64,000 bases of DNA from Anagrus nilaparvatae (lineage: Eukaryota > Arthropoda > Insecta > Hymenoptera > Mymaridae). The stretch covers positions 8,186,501-8,250,500 of the forward strand of contig JAKSXM010000007.1 in NCBI GenBank assembly GCA_022575985.1, given 5' to 3'. Each line of letters starts with the position of its first letter. The first letter of the stretch is position 1. Positions 26,601-38,100 of the stretch are shown in pieces. Position numbers and translations under genes: made by a program. The notes beneath the pieces are model-generated. The model was given only the letters and a program-made list of their open reading frames with translations. It was not told where the DNA came from and did not search any database.

Positions 26601-29088
26601 CATGTTCCATGTTAAAAAAATAGCAACTGACGCATTTCAAGGCTTAAAACTATTCGAACCTTTGTAAGTATGAAAACATGAGTGTTTTTTAGCAATACAG
26701 CAGACAACTAAAAAAAATTATTGAAGTTTACTTCTTTCTTGTCACCGTACCGTAGTTATTATTATATTCGTTTTTATTTCTACTAGTAGTTAAAAATGAA
26801 AAAATCGTCATGATAAAATCGTCATGAAGAATTCGTCATGTTGAAATCGTAACAAAATTAGTGGATAAGGATTTGGAAAGAAAAAAAAAGAATACTTATC
26901 CCCACTTTCAGGAAAGTTCGTTAAAAGGTAGATTCGATCGTAATCGATGGCGTTCGGATGGATTCGGATTCCGAGACGAATATAGTGGATAAGGAAAGGA
27001 TGATTGCAGTCCCTTCCCTCACCAGTATGCCCGATCATAAGCGAGGGTGCTCGGATAATCGTGGGTATTCGGAACACTGTGGTTCGGATAATATGATTTC
27101 GGTGTTAAATTTTGTAGTGATTTAAAATAAATCAATTGTAAAGTTTTAAAAGTTTTTATTTCTAAATTTTACTTTTATAAAAATTGTTTTAGAAAGAAGT
27201 AAACCTCACTCTTTTGTCCCTAGACAAACCTTTCCGTTTTTTTTTAGAGTACTTTATGGTAACAAAATAACGGAATTGCCGAATGGAACTTTTCAAGGAT
27301 TAACCAATTCGCAGCTTCTGTAAGTTTTAAAATCATACAGACAAAATTTTCGAAAAAAAATAAATTAATTTTAAAATTTGCTTTTCCTAGGCTGCTAAAT
27401 GCAAACGAAATTACGTGCATCAGGACGGATTTATTTCGTGATTTATCGGGCTTATCGCTGCTATCATTGTATGACAATGGTATAAAGTCATTAAGCAACG
27501 GTACATTTTCTAATCTCAAGAATATCAAAACTTTGTAAGTAATTATTTTTGTTATTAACATTTTTTCCAACTTACTTTTATTTTAAATGTCAATCAATGT
27601 AGCCTTTTATATTGCACAACAACATTTTTAGTCTTATAGTTTTTATCGTTTTTATGAAATCAAAATAAAATGTAAATATATTCAAAGAAACGATTTTATG
27701 GTTACGAAAAGAATAGAAGAATCAATAAGATATTCACTATTACTTTAAATTACTAAAATTTAATCGAAAAAAATTTCATTAAAGTTTTTATAGAAACTTG
27801 AATAAACACACCTCGCTTGAAGGGCCAAGTAGTTTGATGAAAATGTATCCAAAATCTACTTTCACATTATGTTTATGTATCATTTGCACATTAAAAATAT
27901 GCAAAAATGAAAATCCTAGCTGATCCTTTTCACGAGATATTGACCTTTTACCCCTTGCGCTCGGATTAAGCAAGCAAATGTTTCTTTTTTTTGGAATTCT
28001 TAAGTTCCAAATGGTTTAAATTAACTTTTAGGTACTAAATTTGTTAATAGAATTTCCTTAGCTACAAATTAAAAATAATTTTTCCATAGATTTCCGGAAA
28101 ATTGCGAAAAATTGCAAAAAATAAATTTTTATTTGATTATTTTATAAAAAAAAAAATTTTGTTCAAAAAAATAAATACTGTGATATTTTATTTAATAATT
28201 TTATGGTCAAACGTATACTCATCAGTGACACGGTAAAAATTATAATGTTTATTTTAACTTTTATACGATTTTCCGCTCTTAGCATTACCTAGAATCAGTC
28301 GACATGGACGTGGCGGATATCTGATTCCATGTGTCTATGTGTTTGTGTGTGTGTGAGAGAGTTCTGGCATGTGTGTTTATGGGTGTTTGTACACAATTTA
28401 GTTAATTAATTTAGTAAAGTTAAAAATTTAGAGATGAAGTGAGGAAAATTCAACTACCACTTTTTGAAGTCTTGGTGCATAAGCTTTATCTTCTATGCAA
28501 TTCATTTTGTACCGATCCCAAAATATTAAAAATTCGTGGTGAACTGCTTCTCCGCTTTGCTCTGACCAATATCCTAAACCATTGTTGTTGTCGATGTAAT
28601 ATTTTAGGATCGGTACAAAATGAATTGCATAGAAGATAAAGCTTATGCACCAAGACTTCAAAAAGCGGTAGTTGAATTTTCCTCACTTCATCTCTAAATT
28701 TTTAACTTTACTAAATTGATTAACTAAATTGTCTACAAACACCCATAAACACACATGCCAGAACTCTCTCACACACACACACAAAAACATAGACACATGG
28801 AATCAGATATCCGCCACGTCCACGTCGTTGATTTTGGGTAATGCTAAGAGCGGAAAATCGTATAAAAGTTAAAATAAACATTATAATTTTTACCGTGTCA
28901 CTGATGAGTATACGTTTGACTATATAATTATTAAATAAAATATTACAGTATTTATTTTTTTGAACAAAATTTTTTGGTTCCTCAGAGAGGAACCATTGTG
29001 TTAGGTCAAAATTTAATTTTCTATTTTTTGGCATGTAAGCACGTTTTGGGACCCCAGGAAGCTAAAAAACCGGTTTTTAAAAAAAGTC

Positions 29089-29167
<79 letters not shown>

Positions 29168-32100
29168 ACGTATGTAATCGGTGATATTTCACAAACATTA
29201 TGGAATTAAGACCTAATTTTTTTTTCAAAAATTTTTTCACCAAAAAAGCTCGAGGAACTTTTTTTTTTTTTTATTTGGATGTAATACCTCATTTATTTCC
29301 ATGAAAGTACTTATATTTGAAAGTATGGTTTTTACATGATATCTCGAATCGGATATTTAATTTTCTGAAAATTTTTTTTGTAAAATTTTTTTCACAAAAA
29401 AATACAAAAAATACAAATTTTTTTTTTCTTTTTGGACGTAGTACCTAATTTATTTCCATGGAAGTACTAGTTTTAAGAACTTTGTTTATTGTTATTTTTT
29501 GGATCTGATACTTAATTTTTTCAAAATTTTTTTTGTCAAAATTAAAAAAAAGAAAAATAAAAAAAACTGCAATATTTTTTTTTTTTTTTTGGTGTAATAC
29601 CTCATTTAATTCTATGAAGGTACTAATATCTGAAAATATTGTAACTAGTGATATTTCAAAACCATTATCGAATTAAGACCTAATTTTTTTTCCAAACATT
29701 TTTTTATCAAAAAATCTCAAACCCCCCCTTTTTTTTTTTAATTTGGATGTAATACCTCATTTATTTCCATGAAAGTACTTATATTTGAAAGTATAGTTTT
29801 CAAATGATATCTCGAATCGGATACTTATTTTTCTGAAAATTTTTTTTCTAAAATTTTTTTCACAAAAAAATACAAAAAATACAAATTTTTTTTTTCTTTT
29901 TGGACGTAGTACCTAATTTATTTCCATGGAAGTACTAGTTTTAAGAACTTTGTTTATTGTTATTTTTTGGATCTGATACTTAATTTTTTCAAAATTTTTT
30001 TTGTCAAAATTAAAAAAAAGAAAAATAAAAAAAACTGCAATATTTTTTTTTTTTTTGGTGTAATACCTCATTTAATTCCATGAAAGTACTAATATCTGAA
30101 AATATTGTAACTAGTGATATTTCAAAACCATTATCGAATTAAGACCTAATTTTTTTTCCAAACATTTTTTTATCAAAAAATCTCAAACCCCCCCTTTTTT
30201 TTTTAATTTGGATGTAATACCTCATTTATTTCCATGAAAGTACTTATATTTGAAAGTATAGTTTTCAAATGATATCTCGAATCGGATACTTATTTTTCTG
30301 AAAATTTTTTTTCTAAAATTTTTTTCACAAAAAAATACAAAAAATACCAATTTTTTTTTTCTTTTTGGACTTAGTACCTAATTTATTTTCATGGAAGTAC
30401 TAGTTTTAAGAACCTTGTTTAATGTAATTTTTTAGATCTGATACTTAATTTTTTCAAAATTTTTTTTGTCAAAATTAAAAAAAAAGAAAAATAAAAAAAA
30501 CTGCAATATTTTTTTTTTTTTTTTGGTGTAATACCTCATTTAATTCTATGAAGGTACTAATATCTGAAAATATTGTAACTAGTGATATTTCAAAACCATT
30601 ATCGAATTAAGACCTAATTTTTTTTCCAAACATTTTTTAATCAAAAAATCTCAAACCCCCCCTTTTTTTTTATTTTGGATGTAATACCTCATTTATTTCC
30701 ATGAAAGTACTAAAGTATGGTTTTTACTTGATATCTTGATATTTTTTTTTTTATTTTCATATAAATTATAACACACAAGAAAGAGTGATGGAAATCTTGC
30801 CTCTTTTTGACTTCCTTGGATTATTTTGCTCGTTGCTATGTTTATTTATGTATGCAGCTTAATGAAATTATAAACAATAATAAACAGCCTAAAAATATTA
30901 AATGGTTATGTTTGCATTTTAAAATTAAGATTTAAAAGTTATATTGGCATTTTTTAAAGAATCAAACAATTCATAGAATTAAATAATTTATTATTTTGTG
31001 ATTAATAGAAATAATATAAATAATGTTAAAATCTTGAAGCAATTAATGTGGTTATTTTTTTTATTACAAAATATTATTATTATTATTATTATTATCATTG
31101 TTGCGCAAGATTGGTCAAATGCAAGAAGTACACTGAGAAAATAAATTATAAGAAATTATTATAAATTCTGGTAAAAACTCTTTTATAATAATTGAGCGAA
31201 TATTTGTAATTTTCGCATCGTTACCAACCATTTCTTTGACAAAACAAAAAAATCATGTTACCCAATATTTTAATTATTAAGGGATAATTATATATTCTAA
31301 TAAAATAAAATTTTATAAAAAAAAATAAAATTAGCTTTTTTTATATTTGTCTCTTTTTAATTATGCAAAAATGATTTAAAATCCATTAACGCCGGCGCGA
31401 CCAATCCATGGACGCTAGAATTTTCACTTTAATAACAAAATGATCTTAATAATCTACTTTACCAGCTACTAAAAACGAAAAATGTATGTATAATTGCATG
31501 GTTGTAATAATATTTGTTGTAAATTAAGATTACAGCCCATTGTTTGAGGAACCTCAGTGCCAGCTAGTTGGCAGGGTATTTTTTTATAAAATGAAAAAAT
31601 AAAAATTTTTTTTTTGCAAATTTTTGCAATTTTCCGGAAATCTATGGAAAAATTATTTTTAATTTGTAGCTAAGGAAATTCTAGTAACAAATTTAGTACT
31701 TAAAAGTTAATTTAAACCATTTGGAACTTGAGAATTCCAAAAAAAAGAAACATTTGCTTGCTTAAGCCGAGCGCAAGGGGTAAAAGGTCAATATCTCGTG
31801 AAAAGGATCAGCTAGGATTTTCATTTTTGCATATTTTTAATGTGCAAATGATACATAAACATAATGTGAAAGTAAATTTTGGATACATTTTCATCAAACT
31901 ACTTGGCCCTTCAAGCGAGGTGTATAAAACCGGGATGTATGTTTGGCTGAGTTTAAAAAAAATATATTTTACTGTATCAAGCATTCTACATTTTGAAAAA
32001 ATGTTTAAGGAAATTCCATAGGTAGACTTATTGCACTGAAAATCTTTTAAGCATTTTGATCACTTAGATATTACATGGCTCTTAAACCTTAGGTTGATTA

Positions 32101-35100
32101 ACTGCGATATTTTATAGCCCAAAATTTTAAAATTCTCTAATACAGAATATTAGGTTCACGACTAGATGTTTATATTTATATAAAAAAATTTTTTGAATTT
32201 AAGGTTACATAAATATTAAAATTAAAAACAAATGAATTAAACATTTAACGCCCAAGAGCCTATCTACGAGTTCTAAATTAATTTTAAAACCAAAATTTAT
32301 TTTTCTAAAAATGTATCCATATGTTAAAAAGTCTCTCTATTAACAGAATTTGATTTCAGACTTACTTTAAAATTAACCGGAAACTCATTATTTAGGGTAA
32401 AAGTTGGATACTAAAAAAAATCGACACGTTGCCTATGTTAATCCTCCGTTTTTTTATTCACGAAATAAAGACGTTAAAGAAAGCCATCTCTTTTACCGCA
32501 GAAGTTGGTAAAAAGAATGGCACCTACCTCGAGGTTCTATAATCGCATTTGGTAAAAATAAATATTTCTACATGAGGTTATCAATATTTTTTTCTTTAAA
32601 AAGGGCAATGTTGACAGCCTCTCAAAATTGGCCGCTAGTAAAGAAATTTAACTGCTTCAGATTCTTTAAGTATATTCTTGGGTAGTACGTTGGTTCAAAT
32701 TTAATTATTTTTTCTCTTTTTGTATATTCTTACATTTTGTTCTTGGGGTAATTTCGATAGAAACTGTCCTGGGAGAATTAACAATTACAATTCTTAAGAG
32801 GGAAAATGCCAAGGAGGGAAATTCAGGCTAAAAACTAATTTTTATAATTTTTTAATTTCAAAATTTTCTATTTTCAAGCTTTGCATAAAGTTTTACTAGA
32901 GTAACAAGAGCTCTAATATCTCTGTCTCTATTTATGAAGATTCTACTAAAAATGATAGTACTTTTAAAAAGCCCGAAATCCTTCAATCGGCCATTAGTCC
33001 TTATATCTTCTTAAAAAAACTATTTTTACTTAAAATAGTAGATTCCAGAGCTAAATTATACTAAGTTCCAAATTATTTTAAGTCCCTTAATCAAAATTAT
33101 ACTTACATAAGTCCATTTAATCCCTTCTTAAATCCCATGTTTTGGGCATAACCAAATACCTCTTTTCATGTTAAAAATATGTATTATTAGTATATATTGT
33201 ATTTTATAAATATTTTCCTGATGTGTAATACCTTTAAAATTTTACAATCGTATAATCAATTAAAAAAAATATTTATGCGATGAATAATTTGTTAATATGT
33301 AATTTATAAAATAATTCTTATTATATAAATCATATTGAGAAGGGGAGTGCCAACTGTTTAGGACAGGTTGTGTTAGTTGAAAAAACATGCCTCATACCCT
33401 CAGTTTACCTGAATAGGCCTTCTGGGCCTAGAAATAAGACCCTTAGCAGGATTTTATACTATAAGATAGGGGTTTTTTAGGCTATATTATAAATTATAAA
33501 TTACACTGCTATTTTTTTTATTATGCATGCGGGCAGGGGAGTTTATACAGCAGAGTTCATCAACTGATTTCCTTTGAATATACTCTTCTGCGCTGGACTG
33601 CATTGCTAGAAGTATGCCGCTAATTTTTCCGTTGTGGACTTGACGCCTTTGTCATGGAAACGGATATTCCTTATGTTAGTAACTTGAAGCATATAATACT
33701 CCGTTCTTGTTTTCCTGGTTTAATGAACTCTTGAAGTCGTCCTATTGAACCTCGTCCAATTTGTTTGCGTTCCTTGAAGCACCATCGTTGTTAATTTTGC
33801 CAAGAACCCTTTAGTTAAGCCTAACCTTAAAAGATCTTCAAGTGACCTTTGCCTCCATACGCCCCTATAAGATATCGTACAAGAAGTGAACTTGATGCTA
33901 TCAGCGGGGACCTTCCTTTCACTCGCTATTGCTATGCTCGTCCTTCTTGTACTTGTTCGCTTTATCCTTATGGAGTTCATTCAAAGGTTTATAGAACCCT
34001 ACTACTTGCGTGTCAGTGACCCAAACCTTGTTTTGCCTCTGACAGATTATATCTATAGTTTTTTAAGGCCTTCTGATATAATTATGCGGTTTTCTTAGCT
34101 TACCTTCCAACATTTTTACCTGAGTTCTGAAGCCAAGGTTTTGGATTCTTGAACTCGAATCCTTAAGCGATTCCATCCTTAAATATATGAGGTATGGAAT
34201 AGTAGTAGCTAAAGATGGTATACCCATGCCACCGACTTTACAACTCGCATGGATATAAGCAATGGGTATATCCTTTGGTAGAATAATCCATTTTTTTAAG
34301 TCCATTACTTTTAGCATTCTAATATTGATCCTTGAAAGCGATAATTTATAATACCATCTAGGTATCTTCAAAATCTTCAATCTCTGTTGTGGCTTTAATG
34401 GAGTTTTGCTAAATCTCATCAACTTTATATCAATATTACCCATACATCTTTTAATGTCAGCTGGGTCGAATAGTATTCCGAACATCTTTATTATTGTATC
34501 TCAACTAAATACCTTCCACTTAGTCTTATTTTTTGTTGTTGTAAAATTCACCTTTTAATCGCCATGAACCACATTTTTTTATCAGTATTTCTCTTACCGT
34601 TATAGTCAGTAAACCAAATGGCCATATTTGGCCAAAAATGTCCAATTTTTAATATGCTGCCTAAATTGTAATTTTTGATTAAAATGGGTTTCATAGGTCT
34701 CAAAAATTTTGTACAAGCTCTTGGTCTCAAAAATTTTACTAGTTTTTTTTTGCTTCAGTTGTTTTCATGATATGGTTCTCTAAAGGTGGTGTTTAAAATA
34801 AGCATTTATTAAAAAGTCTTAAAGCAGGACTCTGACTTTAAATTTCCATCACAAACAAATATTTTGGCAACAATTTAAAAGCTGGTCATTTTTTGCCAAA
34901 TATGGCCATTTGTTTTACTAACTACAACGATAAGATAATTATTGATGAAAAATTCGATTTAGCCAGCTATTACAAGTTAGCAGCATCATTTAGAATAGGA
35001 CTCTAAAAAACCTTATTTTATAGCATAGAATACTGCTAAGGGATACTGCTAATACTGTTAATTTCCAGATCCAGAAGGCCCATTAAGATAAACTGAGAAT

Positions 35101-38100
35101 ATGCGAGGTAGTTTTTCAACTACCACAACCTCTCCCAAAAGTTATAAGCAAATCGACTTCCCAAACAGTTGACACTCCCCTTGTGAGTAGCAAAATTTAA
35201 CGAATGATAAAACTGAAAATTTTACTCTAATTTTAAAATTGAAAAATTGAGCGAATCTATCAAATTTATCTAAAATTACAATCTTTACATTATTTATTTA
35301 TTTAATTTATTAATCGTATAGAATTATATTACACAATTCATAAAATTATTTCATCAAATTAATTTTAAAAATTGGAATTATCTCATAAAACTTGTTTTAC
35401 TCCTAATTGCAAGCAATTTAATTCCACTAAAAACAGTTATCTAATCAAACAATGTGAAAAATTAATAGAATAAATAAAGCCTTATTGAAATCTCAAATCT
35501 CATTATTAATAACACAGGTCAACAAAAAAAATTTTTTGGCGCGAACTAGAAATTAGACCCATGTATTCCTAAGTTTTTTGGGGTGCTGAAACCGAATATG
35601 ACCTTAGAAAATTTCCAAACATCTAGGATTTCCCTTAACCACCCCCTATGAGGAGCGGGATAGGGTGGAAGTTGACTTTCGATGAAAAATTGATATACAT
35701 ATCGATTCCTATGTTTTATGGGGTGCCGAAATTGAATATGATCTTAAAGAAGAGAGAATTGAAAAATACGGTTCTACTCGCGGTGGAGAAATATACCTAT
35801 ATATATATATATAGGAATCGATATGCATATCAATTTTTCATCGAAAGTCAACTTCCACCCCATCCCACCCTTCATAAGGGGTAGTTAGGGGAAATCCTAG
35901 ATGTTTGGAAATTTTCTAAGGTCATATTCGGTTTCAGCACCCCAAAAAACGTAGGAATGCATGGGTCTCATTTCTGGTTCGCGCCGAAAATTTTTTTTTG
36001 TCGACCTGTGTAATTGATACACAAGATTGTCTATAAAATACCTAACATGATAAAATACTTTGATAGCTTTTTAATCTCCTTTCTTTTATATAAAATCGAA
36101 TTTATGAGTAATTGAAAATTTTAAATATTTAAAAAAAAATCAATGCTTTCAAAGAAATGACTGATTATTTAAGTATTAAATCTTATCAAAAAATGTCGTT
36201 TTAATTATCTGATTGTTTTTTTAATATATATATCGATCGTTCTAGTTCTATCATAACAAAACAAAAATTATTTAGTTACATTTTAATTCTTAGTCCATTA
36301 AAATGATTTTTTATATTTTATTATTTGTTTTATACTCTGCAGCAGGTAAGAAATAATTTTAAAAAATTTTAACCTATTATTAAATTAGTTACTGATTAAT
36401 TTAAAAAATTTTCATTGCAGCTAATCCATTAGGATTAACAAATAAAATATCAGATTATCCAAATGCACGTATTGTAAATGGAGAACCAACAAATATAAAC
36501 TTACACCCTTATCAAGTAAGTCTTCAACATGGTTCCAGATTTGTTTGTTCTGGAAGTATAATTAATCAGTATCACGTACTAACAGCAGCACATTGTGTTG
36601 ATGTACAATCACCTGAAATTGTAAAAGTACGTAGTGGTTCAACTTACATTAATCGTGGTGGAGTGTTGCATGATGTTAGCAATATTACTGTACATGAAAA
36701 TTATAATGTTGGCAAATACATGCCTTCTAACGATGTAGCAATAATTAGAGTTAGAACACCATTCGAATTATCAGAAAATACTTATCCAATAAAATTAAAT
36801 AATGATTCTGAAGTAACTAAACCTGGTATGTTTGCTAATGCTAGTGGATGGGGTAGAATATATTCTGGTGGTCCAGTTAATCCAATATTACTTCAAGTTT
36901 CATTACCAATTATTGATATGAAAGAATGTAAGGAAGCACTTGAAATGTATGCTAAAATACCAGATGGACAAATTTGTACTTGGTCAAAAGATGTTAAAAA
37001 AGGTTTTTGTCATGGAGATTCTGGTGGTCCATTAACTATGAATGATAAACTTGTTGGTGTTGTGTCATGGGCTTATCCTGATTGTGCAAATAAAAGTTAT
37101 CCACAAGGTTTTCAACAAGTTTCTTACTTTTATGATTGGATTCAAAAACATATTCAACTTTAAATAATTTTTTTATAATACTTTAATTGTACATGACATT
37201 TGTATAAATTTTGTTTTATACTATTTTTTTTTGCAATAAAAAAATATTTAATTAATAATTTTTTTAGACAGTATTCATTATTCAAATCACTTATATCGTC
37301 ATTAAAAATAGGGATACGTGATTTTATTTAAACTTTCATGCGTAAATTCATAAAAAAAATTTTAAAATTATAATGATGTTAAAAAAAAAAACAAGATTGG
37401 GTATAATACGAGGTTAAAAATATATATATTATATGAGTCAAAATATGAAATTTTTAAAACAATTTCAACAAACTGAATTTTTAGCAAACCTAATTTTTTC
37501 TACTAGTCCAAGTCAAAATTTTTGATCCTGAAAATATTTTATCCTTTATGAGGGGTTACCAACTGCTTATAATACAATTTTAAAGGTTTTTCTTAACTAT
37601 TTTAAAAAAATTTAATTCGAACTGACACGAAACTGAAAATCTTAGCACATATTTTACAGGGAAAAATCACCTAAAATATATTTTGCTAATTTATGTATGG
37701 TTGAAAAAGTACATTTTACAAATTTACAAGTTTGCATACTACTTAAAATCTCTAAAAATCACATTTTCTTTCATATACATATATCTTATACTTATTAATA
37801 TACATATAATATTACTCATACATATAAATTTGAGATTTTTACTTGGTGTATTTGTCGTTGATATCAATGATATCAAGGGTGCCTATGTTAATCCTCCGTT
37901 TTTTTATTCATAACCATCTTTTATACCGCTAGACCTGTGACGAGGTAACGAGGCAACCTCGTTCTCGGTGTACGAGGCGAGGCGAGAACGAGGCGATAAC
38001 GAGGCGAGATCAAAATTTGAAATTCTCGCTTAGACGAGGCGAGACCGAGAATAAAATTTCCAAAATCTCGCATCGCCTCGCCTCGCCTCGCCTCGCCTCG

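Larger units (their letters stand above)
27808..31923. mobile_element. Fold-back TIR element, about 350-bp arms, with nested insertions
   Basis: The arm 27808-28160 (starting ACACCTCGCTTGAAGGGCC) is the reverse complement of 31580-31923 (ending GGCCCTTCAAGCGAGGTGT). Translations of the two arms give the same chance peptide, which confirms the match. Between the arms lie a second palindrome (28142-28972) and family X copy b (28976-31577). The element itself has no recognisable transposase. Confidence 0.7.

Noticed and set aside
28439..28686. Overlapping open frames on both strands with the same N-terminal peptide
   Set aside because: They arise from the palindrome at 28142-28972 and show no homology.
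29013..29243. Frames encoding long His-Thr or Cys-Val alternations
   Set aside because: Translations of (TG)n/(AC)n microsatellites in family X copies; also seen at 5832 and 62931.
31728..32021. 97-residue open frame sharing about 50 residues with a minus-strand frame at 27788-27973
   Set aside because: The shared part is the inverted arm of the fold-back element; no known domain.
32371..32391. LRR-like string [11 protein letters not shown] after a TTTCAG, possible start of the missing D2 LRRCT exon
   Set aside because: It runs into stop codons within a few residues, lacks the CDC core, carries two extra residues relative to the expected join, and is next to a dispersed repeat.
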